Below are positions 8,374-16,762 of a DNA stretch of 45,152 nucleotides, piece after piece (position 1 is the first letter of the stretch; the number at the start of each line of letters is the position of its first letter). Under the pieces are notes generated by a model. That model searched no databases. It worked only from the letters and a program-made list of their open reading frames with translations, and was not told where the DNA came from. The stretch is from Haemophilus massiliensis. GTDB taxonomy: Bacteria > Pseudomonadota > Gammaproteobacteria > Enterobacterales > Pasteurellaceae. The stretch spans positions 1 through 45,152 of the forward strand of contig LM994632.1 in NCBI GenBank assembly GCA_000752995.2, written 5' to 3'. Both the position numbers and the translations under genes were made by a program.

Positions 8374-9423
8374 TTAATGGGTTTTCAGCTTATTCCAGTA
8401 TTTTTCGTAAATATCCACCGCCTCGCCCACATCGCTTTGCAAAACGCCTTTCTCGACTTCCGCTGCCGGCGGGAACAACACCGGATCATTAACCAGCGCC
8501 GGATCAAGCAATGACTTCACGCCCTCGTTCGGCATAGAAAAGCCCATGCGCTCAATCACCACTTTGGCGCTTTCCGGGCGGAGTAAGAAATCAATAAATT
8601 TATAGGCATTTTCCACATTCTTGGCGCTTTGCGGAATGGCATAATTGTCCATCCAGAAAATCGCCCCTTCCTGTGGATAAATAAAATGAATATTCGGATT
8701 TTCTTTATTTCCTAAATAAGCCGAACCGTTCCAGATCATGCCCAATGCCACTTCGCCCTGCACATAAGGCACTTCCGGCGAATCGGAATTAAACACCTGC
8801 ACGTTCGGCATTAATTTTAACAACCGTTCATAAGCGGATTTGATCTCATTTTCGTCGGTGCTGTTCGGCGATTTGCCGTCCAGCAGCTGCGCAATATGAA
8901 ACACTTCGCGCGCATCGCTGGTCAGCAGCACTTTGCCCTTATATTCCGGTTTCCATAAATCCGCCCAGCTGGTTATCTGCTGCGGATTGATGTCTTCCGC
9001 ATTTACACCGATGCCGGTCAACCCATAAACATAAGGCAGCGAATATTGATTGCCGGGATCAAATTCCTTATTCAATAAATGAGGCGGAATCTGCTTGAAA
9101 TTGCTCAGTTTATGGTGATCCAGCGGCTGTAGCATACCTTCTTTCGCCATTTTGCCCACATAATAGCTGGACGGAAACACCAAATCGTAGCCTGAGTTCT
9201 GTGAAATCAGCTTCAGCTTGGCATACATTTCCTCATTGCTTTCAAAGGTGGAATAAATCACCTCAATGCCGGTTTCTTGCGTAAATTCCGCGATCAGCGT
9301 GGACGGAATATAGTCAGTCCAGTTATACACATACAGTTTTTCTTTGGCAAAGCTCAGCGTAGAGAAAAGGGCGAAAGTCATCAGGAAAAGGGATTTAGAT
9401 AAGATTGCAAAGATTTTCTTCAA
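8374..9423 (-). CDS. potD: Spermidine/putrescine ABC transporter substrate-binding protein
   Basis: This is a 349-residue periplasmic polyamine-binding protein of the PotD/PotF family. A signal peptide of about 26 residues ends in STLSFA before [14 protein letters not shown], the usual mature start. [13 protein letters not shown] and [11 protein letters not shown] are also family features. The start is a TTG at 9423, decided by GGAGG eight bases upstream; a start at the in-frame TTG at 9438 would place that Shine-Dalgarno inside the gene. No permease or ATPase gene accompanies it. It may serve a PotABC system encoded elsewhere. It is divergent from a PuuB-like polyamine oxidase. Confidence 0.9.
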   Translation of the reverse strand: MKKIFAILSKSLFLMTFALFSTLSFAKEKLYVYNWTDYIPSTLIAEFTQETGIEVIYSTFESNEEMYAKLKLISQNSGYDLVFPSSYYVGKMAKEGMLQPLDHHKLSNFKQIPPHLLNKEFDPGNQYSLPYVYGLTGIGVNAEDINPQQITSWADLWKPEYKGKVLLTSDAREVFHIAQLLDGKSPNSTDENEIKSAYERLLKLMPNVQVFNSDSPEVPYVQGEVALGMIWNGSAYLGNKENPNIHFIYPQEGAIFWMDNYAIPQSAKNVENAYKFIDFLLRPESAKVVIERMGFSMPNEGVKSLLDPALVNDPVLFPPAAEVEKGVLQSDVGEAVDIYEKYWNKLKTH

Positions 9424-9492
9424 TTTATAGTCCTCCAAAGCCTTTGATAAGGCAAAGTGCGGTTAAAAATAAGGCAGTTTTTGTAAACGCCG

Positions 9493-9510
9493 ACCGAATC
9501 ACAATTCGGT
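9493..9510 (-). other. Small hairpin upstream of potD
   Basis: ACCGAAT-CACA-ATTCGGT is a 7-bp stem with a four-base loop, 70 bases before the potD start. It has no T run. It may be part of the potD leader or an operator. Function unknown. Confidence 0.3.
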
Positions 9511-9551
9511 GCTAAGTATAACAAATATTAGCCGATTTTATAGTGAAAGAT

Positions 9552-9579
9552 TTGACATCCGTTACAATCAGAGTAAGAT
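9552..9579 (+). promoter_or_regulatory. Probable promoter of the PuuB-like gene
   Basis: A perfect TTGACA (9552-9557), 16 bases and TAAGAT (9574-9579) point to the right, 105 bases before the oxidase start. The leader is GC-rich. No other transcription signal was evident. Confidence 0.5.
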
Positions 9580-9683
9580 TCGCTTGACTCCCGCACGCGG
9601 CGTGTTTTAGAGATTAACTGCGGCGGCTAAGCGAGAATGCAATTAACGCTGTAATCAATCGTCCGAATATATATCAAGGTTTT

Positions 9684-10982
9684 ATGCTGCTTACCTATTC
9701 ACATCAAGATCATGTCCGTTCTTATTATTCCGAAACCCGCAATCTGCATTTCCAACTTGCGCCGTTGACTCACCGCCAATCCGCCGATGTGTGCATTGTC
9801 GGCGCCGGCTTTTTCGGCTTATCCGCCGCGCTTGAGCTCGCCGAGCAAGGCAAAAGCGTGATTGTGCTGGAAGGCGCCAGAGTGGGATTCGGCGCCTCCG
9901 GTCGCAGCGGCGGTCAGGCGATTAACGGCTTTGAAGACGGAATCGACGAATATGTTAAACAGGTTGGCTTTGAAACCGCCGAAAAACTTTGGAAGATGTC
10001 ACTGGAAGCCATTGATATTATTGATGAACGCATCAAAAAGTACCACATTCAATGCGACTGGCGCAAAGGCTATGCCACACTGGCGTTAAATCACCGTCGG
10101 CTGGATGATCTGATCGCCGTGGAACAAACCAGCCGGGAACTGTTCGGTTACGCCAATATGCAGCTATGGGATAAGGCGAAGCTGGAGCAACATCTGGGCA
10201 GCCACATTTATCAAGGCGCACTGTTCGACAGCAATTCCGGTCATTTGCATCCGCTGAATTATTGCCTTGGCTTAGCCAAAGCCTGTCTGGATTTAGGCGT
10301 GCGTATTTATGAGCAATCGCCGGTTGTCGACCTGCGTATCGGTAAAACCAAAGTGAAAGTGAAAACCGAAACCGCCTCGGTGATCGCCAAAGACGTGGTA
10401 TTGGCCACCAACGCCTATATCACCGCGCTACCGAAAGGGATTCACCACGGTATCGCAAAAAAAATTCTGCCGGTAGAAAGTTTTATCATCGCCACCGAGC
10501 CGCTGGATCAGAAAACCGCAGACAGCGTAATCAATAACGGCATGTCCGTCTGTGACAATAATTATCTGCTGGATTATTACCGTTTAAGCGCGGACAACCG
10601 CCTGTTGTTCGGCAGCGATTCCAGTTCCGAACACCATATGATCGATATTATGCGGCAAAATATGCTGAAGGTTTTTCCGCAGCTGGAAAATGTCAAAATC
10701 GATTACGGCTGGGGCGGACCTATCGATATGACGATTAACGCCAATCCGCATTTCGGGCGCATCGCACCGAATATCTACTTCGCGCAAGGCTATTCCGGTC
10801 ACGGTGTCGCTCTGACCGGTCTGGCGGGCAGAATTATCGCAGAAGCAATCGTCGGTAATGACGAACGCCTGCGTACCTTTGAAGTGCTCAAAGTGCCGAC
10901 CGTACGCGGCGGACGTTTAAGCAAAAAAGCGGCGTTATTTATCGGCACCAATTATTATCGGTTCTTGGACAAATATCGCTGA
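9684..10982 (+). CDS. PuuB-like FAD-dependent amine oxidoreductase
   Basis: This 432-residue protein belongs to the DAO/glycine oxidase FAD family. It most resembles E. coli PuuB (gamma-glutamylputrescine oxidase). The N-terminal dinucleotide fold is CIVGAGFFGLSAALELAEQG, followed by the conserved GFGASGRSGGQ. CDNNYLLDYYRLSADNRLLFG and NIYFAQGYSGHGVALTGLAGR align with PuuB as I recall it. The cofactor should be non-covalent FAD, with oxygen as acceptor, giving an aldehyde, an amine product and H2O2. It is divergent from potD, which supports polyamine metabolism. No puuA, puuC or puuD partner is in the window, so the true substrate may be another amine or amino acid. Confidence 0.8.
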   Translation: MLLTYSHQDHVRSYYSETRNLHFQLAPLTHRQSADVCIVGAGFFGLSAALELAEQGKSVIVLEGARVGFGASGRSGGQAINGFEDGIDEYVKQVGFETAEKLWKMSLEAIDIIDERIKKYHIQCDWRKGYATLALNHRRLDDLIAVEQTSRELFGYANMQLWDKAKLEQHLGSHIYQGALFDSNSGHLHPLNYCLGLAKACLDLGVRIYEQSPVVDLRIGKTKVKVKTETASVIAKDVVLATNAYITALPKGIHHGIAKKILPVESFIIATEPLDQKTADSVINNGMSVCDNNYLLDYYRLSADNRLLFGSDSSSEHHMIDIMRQNMLKVFPQLENVKIDYGWGGPIDMTINANPHFGRIAPNIYFAQGYSGHGVALTGLAGRIIAEAIVGNDERLRTFEVLKVPTVRGGRLSKKAALFIGTNYYRFLDKYR

Positions 10983-11012
10983 TATCGCCACGGTAAAAAC
11001 CGACCATTTTTT

Positions 11013-11159
11013 TCACCGCACTTTTACGCGCCCGTGATAATAACGCCGCGGCGACAGTTTATCCCAAACGCTACAGCGTACATTCGCCCGTTCAGCATTC
11101 CCATAGCATAAATCACTATCATGCGGGCGCACGCGATGCAGCGCATTCCACGGTATCAT
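11013..11159 (-). CDS. Possible small or remnant ORF (48 codons)
   Basis: In the 392-base gap after the oxidase, the minus strand is open for 48 codons (MIPWNALHRVRPHDSDLCYG at its start), ending in an uptake signal that supplies the TGA. There is no Shine-Dalgarno. The composition is GC-rich and the residues (WDKLSPRRYYHG) look protein-like but match nothing I recognise. It may be a decayed gene end or chance. The rest of the gap, to 11374, holds the next operon's control region. Confidence 0.2.
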   Translation of the reverse strand: MIPWNALHRVRPHDSDLCYGNAERANVRCSVWDKLSPRRYYHGRVKVR

Positions 11160-11258
11160 TTTTAATATATCAACGAACTTGATTTAAGCCCACCCGAATA
11201 TTCCGTTTCTCCTATTTTCAACCTAATTACGTTATAGCCGAAATAAACCATCAAAAAT

Positions 11259-11282
11259 GATTACAAATAATCAAATAGATTA
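11259..11282. promoter_or_regulatory. Alternating GATTA/TAATC half-sites
   Basis: GATTA, TAATC and GATTA again lie within 24 bases, separated by four and five bases. They sit directly upstream of the CRP site of the acid-sugar operon. This arrangement suits a multimeric regulator, such as the DeoR-family protein encoded at the operon's end. Assignment is inference. Confidence 0.35.
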
Positions 11283-11296
11283 TCTTTGGTCATTAT

Positions 11297-11339
11297 TGTG
11301 ATCCATATCACTGTTTATTGCAAAAAATTTCTATATACT
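11297..11339 (+). promoter_or_regulatory. Class II CRP-dependent promoter of the acid-sugar operon
   Basis: TGTGA-TCCATA-TCACT (11297-11312) is a near-consensus CRP site centred at 11304.5. A -10 TATACT lies at 11334-11339 with no good -35. If transcription starts seven bases after the -10, the site is at -41.5, the standard class II position. Strong catabolite control is expected. Confidence 0.75.
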
Positions 11340-11374
11340 TTTTTCCAGTTTAAACCGAATGACAAAGTGTCTTT

Positions 11375-12643
11375 ATGGAAATGTTAGTAATTGCGGACGA
11401 TTTTACCGGTGCCAATGATACCGGGGTACAGTTTACTCATCAAGGCTTGATGACAGATGTCATACTGAATCCGGAAAACGCCTATTGCGGCGAAGCGGAT
11501 GTTGTGATCATCAATACCGATAGTCGAGCAATGACGATTGAAAACGCTCAAAAAACTATCGCAGCAGCCGTTAAATACCATACAGATGTAAATACCATTT
11601 ATAAAAAAATAGATTCTACCCTAAGAGGCAATATCGGCGCCGAGCTGGAAAGCTGTCTGAACGCAAGCCAGCGCAAGGTGGCTTTTATTTGCACAGCCCT
11701 GCCAGCGGCAAACCGACGCATCAAAAATGGTATATGCTACGTAGGTGATCGGCCGTTACTGGAAACCGAATTCGCCACCGATCCGAAAACACCGCTCATT
11801 TCCTCAACAGTAAAATCAATTATTGCGGCGCAAACCCGCATTCCGGTTGTGGAAATCAATCTGCATCAGTTGAAAAATACCGACTGTCGGCAGGTTATTG
11901 CGCAAAGCATTACCGAGCATTCATCCTGCATTATTGCTTTTGATGCGGAGCAGGAATCGGATTTGGCTCGCATTGCCGCATTGATTCAGCCGTATCATAC
12001 TTCTGCCATAATTGCCGGTTCGGCCGGGCTTGCCAAGTATATTCTGCCGAAAAAACAACCGCACTTTTTACAATCCGAAGACTTGCCCATGCTGTTTGTT
12101 GTGGCATCGATGAGTGAAGTCACGATGCGGCAGGTCGATCATGTTAAATCGCAAAACCACATTAGCGTAATTAATATTGACGTCAAAACGCTGCTGGAAG
12201 AACAGGATCATATTGCGTTTATCGCACAACAAGCGTTCGATCTTTTAAAACAAAAACAACATGTTATTCTAAAAACTGAAAGTTCGGCAGACGCCCGTCA
12301 TCATATTGCGGATTTATGCCGTCGGCTTCATCTTGACCGCGCTCAGTTAGGCGAGCGGATTTGTCGGCAACTATCGACACTGGTTAAGCAGATTTTAACC
12401 CAGCTCAACTTCCAACTCTCCGCCCTGTTTTTAACCGGCGGTGATATTGCGGTCGGGGCGGCAAAGGCGTTAGGACTGAAACATTATCGTATTCTCGGCG
12501 AAATCGAAAACGGCGTGCCATACGGTTATTTTCCGGCAAGTTCACTGGCACATATTCCCGTCATCACGAAAGCGGGCGGGCTGGGCTCAGTTTCAGTTTT
12601 GCAAAATACCCTAGATTTTATTCGGGATCTAAACAAGGAGTAA
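11375..12643 (+). CDS. DUF1537 four-carbon acid-sugar kinase
   Basis: This 422-residue cytoplasmic kinase belongs to the DUF1537 family (D-threonate, D-erythronate, L-threonate or 3-oxo-tetronate kinases), which phosphorylates the 4-hydroxyl of C4 sugar acids. The N-terminal substrate domain opens with VIADDFTGANDTGVQF and has YKKIDSTLRGNIGAEL, both hallmarks. The C-terminal ATP domain has LFLTGGDIAVGAAKALG and KAGGLGS. Adjacent pdxA points to the DtnK/DenK branch, in which the phosphorylated acid is oxidised and decarboxylated to dihydroxyacetone phosphate. First gene of the operon, three bases before pdxA2. An uptake signal lies inside at 12058-12066. The start could also be the ATG at 11381. 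Confidence 0.88.
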   Translation: MEMLVIADDFTGANDTGVQFTHQGLMTDVILNPENAYCGEADVVIINTDSRAMTIENAQKTIAAAVKYHTDVNTIYKKIDSTLRGNIGAELESCLNASQRKVAFICTALPAANRRIKNGICYVGDRPLLETEFATDPKTPLISSTVKSIIAAQTRIPVVEINLHQLKNTDCRQVIAQSITEHSSCIIAFDAEQESDLARIAALIQPYHTSAIIAGSAGLAKYILPKKQPHFLQSEDLPMLFVVASMSEVTMRQVDHVKSQNHISVINIDVKTLLEEQDHIAFIAQQAFDLLKQKQHVILKTESSADARHHIADLCRRLHLDRAQLGERICRQLSTLVKQILTQLNFQLSALFLTGGDIAVGAAKALGLKHYRILGEIENGVPYGYFPASSLAHIPVITKAGGLGSVSVLQNTLDFIRDLNKE

Positions 12644-12646
12644 AAA

Positions 12647-13648
12647 ATGAAACCAATATTAGGCATTACAATGGGCGACGCGGCGGGCATCGGTCCGGAA
12701 GTCATCATTAAGGCACTGGAAGATAAACGAATTTATGAATTGGCGCATCCTATTGTGATTGGCGATAAGAAAATCATGCAGCGCGCGCTGGCTATCGTTC
12801 ATTCGAGCTTGGTGTTAAGAACAGTGGCAGACGTCGAGCATTTTAACGCACAGTTCGGCTATATCGACATGCTGGATTTGGATAATCTACCGGCGGATTT
12901 GCCTTTTGCCAACGTCGACCCGCGCGCGGGCAGAGCCGCTTACGAGTATATTGAAAAAGCGGTGAATTTAACGCTGGATAACAAAATTCACGCCATTGTC
13001 ACCGCACCGTTAAACAAAGAAGCCTTACACGCCGGCGGTAAAAACTTTCCGGGACACACCGAAATTTTGGCACATTTAAGTCATACCTCCGACTATTCCA
13101 TGATGCTGACCAGCGAAAAATTAAACGTTATTCACGTCACCACCCACGTTCAGCTGCGCAAAGCCTGTGATCTGGTCAAGAAAAAACGAGTGCTGAAAGT
13201 GATTGAACTGGCAGATGAATATACCAAAATGCTCGGCATTACCGAACCGCGTATCGCCGTTGCTGGGCTAAATCCGCACGCTGGCGAAAACGGTATGTTC
13301 GGCGACGAAGACGCTGCCGAAATCCTACCGGCGGTACAACAGGCGCGCCAAAATGGTCTGAACGTAAGCGGACCGATTGCGCCGGATACGGTCTTTCACC
13401 GTGCGGCAAATTTAGACGAATTCGATATTGTGGTGGTGATGTATCACGACCAAGGTCATATCCCGATTAAAGTGCTCGGTTTTGATAGCGGCGTCAATGT
13501 CACCGTTGGACTACCGTTTATCCGAACCTCTGTCGATCACGGTACTGCATTCCCTATCGCCGGCAAAGGAATCGCCGACAGCCGCAGCATGACTGAAGCC
13601 CTATACCTCGGCGCCAAAATGGCAAATGTGAAATATGCAAATAAGTAA
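12647..13648 (+). CDS. pdxA2: PdxA2-like 4-phospho-threonate/erythronate dehydrogenase
   Basis: This 333-residue protein is of the PdxA family. PdxA proper acts on 4-phosphohydroxy-L-threonine in vitamin B6 synthesis. PdxA2 members next to DUF1537 kinases oxidise 4-phospho-D-threonate or 4-phospho-D-erythronate with NAD, releasing CO2 and dihydroxyacetone phosphate. Features are ITMGDAAGIGPEVIIKAL at the start and the three metal-binding histidines in THVQLRKA, LNPHAGENG and YHDQGHIPIK. GGAG precedes the ATG. The tight coupling to the kinase (three bases) favours the catabolic role over B6 synthesis. Confidence 0.88.
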   Translation: MKPILGITMGDAAGIGPEVIIKALEDKRIYELAHPIVIGDKKIMQRALAIVHSSLVLRTVADVEHFNAQFGYIDMLDLDNLPADLPFANVDPRAGRAAYEYIEKAVNLTLDNKIHAIVTAPLNKEALHAGGKNFPGHTEILAHLSHTSDYSMMLTSEKLNVIHVTTHVQLRKACDLVKKKRVLKVIELADEYTKMLGITEPRIAVAGLNPHAGENGMFGDEDAAEILPAVQQARQNGLNVSGPIAPDTVFHRAANLDEFDIVVVMYHDQGHIPIKVLGFDSGVNVTVGLPFIRTSVDHGTAFPIAGKGIADSRSMTEALYLGAKMANVKYANK

Positions 13649-13658
13649 GGAGAAAACC

Positions 13659-14534
13659 ATGTTTAAACCCCAAGGTATTGTCACGCCGGTTTTAACCGCA
13701 CTTGACGAAAATGAACAATTCAATCCGCAAGCCTATAAAGCATTTATCAATTATTTGATTGAGGCAGGTGTGCACGGTATTTTCCCGCTGGGTACAAACG
13801 GCGAATTCTATGCCTTTAACCAACAGGAAAAACTGGACATCATTAAAACAGCGGTTGACGCGGTGAACGGTCGCGTCCCCGTTTATGCCGGCGTCGGTTG
13901 CATTACGACCAAAGAAACCGTTGAATTTTCAAAACAAGTCTTGGATCTCGGTGTGGACGTGTTATCGGTAATCTCACCGTATTTCGTTGCCGTCAGTCAG
14001 GATGATCTTTACCGTCATTTCAGCACAATCGCCAAAAACGTCAACGCGCCGATTTTGATGTACAACATCCCGGCACGCACCGGCAACAATATTGATTATA
14101 AAACCCTAAAAAAACTGGCTGAATTCGACAATATCATCGGCATTAAAGACAGTAGCGGAAATTTTGATAATTCATTGAAATATATTGAAAACACCGACCC
14201 AAGATTAAGTGTTATGGCAGGTAGTGATTCCCTGATCTTGTGGACATTATTAGCCGGCGGTACAGGTGCTATCAGCGGCTGTTCCAACGTATTCCCGGAA
14301 CTGATGGTTTCAATCTATGACTATTGGAAGCAAGGGAATATTGAAAGAGCCAACGAAGCGCAGAAAAAAATCCGCCATTTCCGCAACGTCATGCAAATGG
14401 GCAATCCAAATTCTGTGGTAAAACGCGCCGCACTTTTACGCGGCCACAACGTCGGTCCGGCAAGAGAACCTTCCAACTGCGCCAATGCGGTAATCGATAA
14501 CGCATTGCGGGATGTTTTTAAATTGTATGACTAG
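13659..14534 (+). CDS. DapA/NanA-family class I aldolase
   Basis: This 291-residue TIM-barrel Schiff-base lyase belongs to the dihydrodipicolinate synthase/N-acetylneuraminate lyase superfamily. Its Schiff-base lysine is Lys163 in GIKDSSGNF. The catalytic tyrosine is Tyr135 in MYNIPARTG. The substrate carboxylate loop is GTNGEF (45-50). It is probably not the biosynthetic DapA: it sits in a catabolic operon, and family members there cleave or dehydrate 2-keto-3-deoxy sugar acids. The start at 13659 follows AAGGAG by seven bases; the ATG at 13635 overlaps pdxA2 and lacks a site. An uptake signal (13695-13703) and local-like composition mark it as resident DNA, unlike the next genes. Confidence 0.85.
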   Translation: MFKPQGIVTPVLTALDENEQFNPQAYKAFINYLIEAGVHGIFPLGTNGEFYAFNQQEKLDIIKTAVDAVNGRVPVYAGVGCITTKETVEFSKQVLDLGVDVLSVISPYFVAVSQDDLYRHFSTIAKNVNAPILMYNIPARTGNNIDYKTLKKLAEFDNIIGIKDSSGNFDNSLKYIENTDPRLSVMAGSDSLILWTLLAGGTGAISGCSNVFPELMVSIYDYWKQGNIERANEAQKKIRHFRNVMQMGNPNSVVKRAALLRGHNVGPAREPSNCANAVIDNALRDVFKLYD

Positions 14535-14544
14535 GAGCGGAATT

Positions 14545-15522
14545 ATGGCAAAAGTGGTTATCTCTCATCGCCTGCATAATGACGGAATGGCGGTACTAGA
14601 GAAAAACAATACAAACATCGTAATTACCAATAACGGCGATCCTCAAGTCATGTTACCGGAATTATTGGATGCAGACGGATTAATTATTCGTATCGGTTCT
14701 ATTGATCGGGACACAATGTTAAAAGCCAAAAATCTGAAAGCTATCGGAAGACCCGGTGTCGGAGTTGACGATGTAGATGTTAACACAGCAACGGAATTAG
14801 GCATTCCCGTAGTCATTGCACCGGGGGCAAATACTCGTTCCGTTGCAGAACATGCTTTTGCATTGATGTTTGCCTGCGCAAAAGATATCGTCCGCTCAGA
14901 CAAAGAACTGCGCAAAGGAAATTTTAATATTAGAAGTAGTTACAAGGCTTACGAACTGAATAATAAAACATTAGCATTAATCGGATACGGACGTATTGGT
15001 TCAATTTTAGCCCAAATGTCCAATGCCATCGGAATGCATATTAAAGTATATGATCCTTTTGTTTCGGCGGAGGTAGTTGAAAAAGAAGGCTATCAATATT
15101 GCGCTCAATTAAGTGATGCGATTGAAGATGCACACGTTATTTCTATTCACGTTCCTTTAACGAAAGAAACAAAAAACCTTATCGGTGAACGGGAAATCAA
15201 CTTAATGAATGCAAATACTATTCTAATCAATTGTGCGCGGGGCGAAGTTGTGGATGAAAACGCACTAACCCGAGCATTGGAACAAGGTGTTATTCATAGT
15301 ACGGGATTGGATGTTTTTGCTCATGAACCTGTCAATATCAACTCACCACTATTTAAATTAAATAATGTGACAGTATCGCCACATATGGCCGGACAAACCA
15401 AAGAGGCGGCTTCAGGTGTAGCCACAATGGCTGCCGAGGGTGTACTAGCTGTTATTAACGGTGAGCGCTGGCCTTATGTATGTAATCCTGAAGCCTATGA
15501 ACATCCTAGATGGAATAAATAA
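14545..15522 (+). CDS. D-isomer 2-hydroxyacid dehydrogenase (short SerA-like)
   Basis: A 325-residue NAD-dependent dehydrogenase of the D-3-phosphoglycerate dehydrogenase family, without the C-terminal ACT domain of housekeeping SerA. The nucleotide motif is GYGRIG (147-152). The catalytic triad is visible as Arg232 (NCARGEVVDE), Glu261 (FAHEP) and His280 (SPHMAG). It would interconvert a 2-keto acid and a D-2-hydroxy acid, possibly a tetronate or an aldolase product. The ATG at 14545 follows AGGAG by seven bases. Composition falls sharply here: 35 % GC in 14941-15000 against 47 % in 14041-14100 of the preceding gene. No uptake signals. This suggests transfer. Confidence 0.85.
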   Translation: MAKVVISHRLHNDGMAVLEKNNTNIVITNNGDPQVMLPELLDADGLIIRIGSIDRDTMLKAKNLKAIGRPGVGVDDVDVNTATELGIPVVIAPGANTRSVAEHAFALMFACAKDIVRSDKELRKGNFNIRSSYKAYELNNKTLALIGYGRIGSILAQMSNAIGMHIKVYDPFVSAEVVEKEGYQYCAQLSDAIEDAHVISIHVPLTKETKNLIGEREINLMNANTILINCARGEVVDENALTRALEQGVIHSTGLDVFAHEPVNINSPLFKLNNVTVSPHMAGQTKEAASGVATMAAEGVLAVINGERWPYVCNPEAYEHPRWNK

Positions 15523-15535
15523 CGGGGGAAAGACA

Positions 15536-16696
15536 ATGAACCATTTTTATTCATTATTTCATACAAATAAAGTAATTGGCGGAGCAAATAGCATTGAACA
15601 AATCGCTGACGTAGTAACAGAGCATAATGCCGATAAAGTCATTATTATCACTGATCCTGGCGTTTTTAATGCCGGATTGACAAATAAACCCAAAGCGCTG
15701 TTAGAACAAGCGAATATTACTGTACATATTATTAATGATACGCCACCAGAACCACCACTGGATAAAGTCAATCAGATTTATCAAGCAGCTAAACAGTTTA
15801 ATGCCGACATGGTGATCGGCATCGGCGGTGGCAGTGCAATGGATACCGCTAAATTAGTCGCGATCTTATTAAATAATAATGTGCAATTAGGCGATGTTGT
15901 AGATGGCAAAGCAAAATTCCAAAACAGGGGTATTCCGACGTTGATGATCCCGACAACAGCAGGAACAGGTTCAGAAGCTACACAAAATGCAATTGTACTA
16001 GTTCCGGAACGCGAGTTGAAAGTAGGAATTGTCGATGAAAAAATGATACCAAGCTGTGTGATTTTAGATCCGATAATGACTGTTGGTTTACCAAAACATA
16101 TAACGGCAAATACCGGTATCGACGCATTATGTCATGCGATTGAATGTTATATTTCAAAAAAATCAACTCCATTCAGTGAAACTTTTGCCTTAAAAGCCGT
16201 CGAATTAATCGTCCGCAGTATTCGTACCGCTTATTATGACGGAACGGATTTAAAGGCAAGAGAAGATATGATACTGGGGTCTTATTTCGGCGGTGCCTGT
16301 ATTGCCACGTCAAGTACCGTTGCTGTTCATGCTTTATCTTACCCGCTAGGGGGTAAATATCATATTCCTCATGGTCTATCAAATGCGATTTTACTGCCGG
16401 ATGTTATGAAATTTAATCTTGATGCCTGCGAGAAAAAATTTGCTAATGTTGCCAAAGCAATGGGATTAAATATACAAGATTGTTCTCAACGTGAAGCCGC
16501 TGAAAAAATGATTGATGAACTATACGTATTAATTCGTGATCTCGATATTAAATGCGATCTTAAATCCGTTGGTATTACACCAGAGGTGCTGGATGAATTA
16601 GTAGACTCAGCATTTACGGTTAGACGTTTACTTGATAATAATCCGAAAGAAATGACAAAGGCGGATATTCGCACAATTTATCAGAAGATTATTTAA
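15536..16696 (+). CDS. Iron-containing alcohol dehydrogenase (group III)
   Basis: A 386-residue Fe-dependent alcohol dehydrogenase of the FucO/DhaT type. GGGSAMDTAK (97-106) binds NAD(P). The metal ligands are Asp196, His200, His265 and His279, seen in GIDALCHAIE, AVHALSYP and HIPHGLSNAILLP. It reduces small aldehydes or oxidises short diols and hydroxyacids. In this operon a likely role is disposal of an aldehyde such as glycolaldehyde, or oxidation of a hydroxyl of the substrate. The ATG at 15536 has GGGGGAAAG before it. AT-rich like its neighbours. A 66-base gap with a weak hairpin separates it from tctB. Confidence 0.85.
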   Translation: MNHFYSLFHTNKVIGGANSIEQIADVVTEHNADKVIIITDPGVFNAGLTNKPKALLEQANITVHIINDTPPEPPLDKVNQIYQAAKQFNADMVIGIGGGSAMDTAKLVAILLNNNVQLGDVVDGKAKFQNRGIPTLMIPTTAGTGSEATQNAIVLVPERELKVGIVDEKMIPSCVILDPIMTVGLPKHITANTGIDALCHAIECYISKKSTPFSETFALKAVELIVRSIRTAYYDGTDLKAREDMILGSYFGGACIATSSTVAVHALSYPLGGKYHIPHGLSNAILLPDVMKFNLDACEKKFANVAKAMGLNIQDCSQREAAEKMIDELYVLIRDLDIKCDLKSVGITPEVLDELVDSAFTVRRLLDNNPKEMTKADIRTIYQKII

Positions 16697-16707
16697 CAAA
16701 ACGTATT

Positions 16708-16726
16708 AAATCAAATAGTTTGATTT
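16708..16726 (+). other. AT-rich hairpin between alcohol dehydrogenase and tctB
   Basis: AAATCAAA (16708-16715) and TTTGATTT (16719-16726) form an 8-bp stem with a three-base loop, followed by only a short T tract. It could be a weak terminator, an mRNA-end stabiliser or nothing. Confidence 0.3.
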
Positions 16727-16762
16727 TACCAGCTAAACTGCTATTGCATGGAGAATAGTCAT

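Noticed and set aside
12647..13648. Housekeeping vitamin B6 pdxA
   Set aside because: It directly follows a DUF1537 kinase by three bases, the known hallmark of the catabolic PdxA2 branch.
13659..14534. Lysine-biosynthetic dapA
   Set aside because: The Schiff-base residues fit the family, but the gene is inside a CRP-controlled catabolic operon with a transporter and shows GTNGEF, so a catabolic lyase is more likely.
14545..15522. Serine biosynthesis serA
   Set aside because: It lacks the ACT domain, lies in the acquired AT-rich block of a catabolic operon, and has no other serine gene nearby.
16708..16726. Full terminator splitting the operon before tctB
   Set aside because: The stem is all A-T except one pair on each side and the T run is short; the transporter genes lack another clear promoter.
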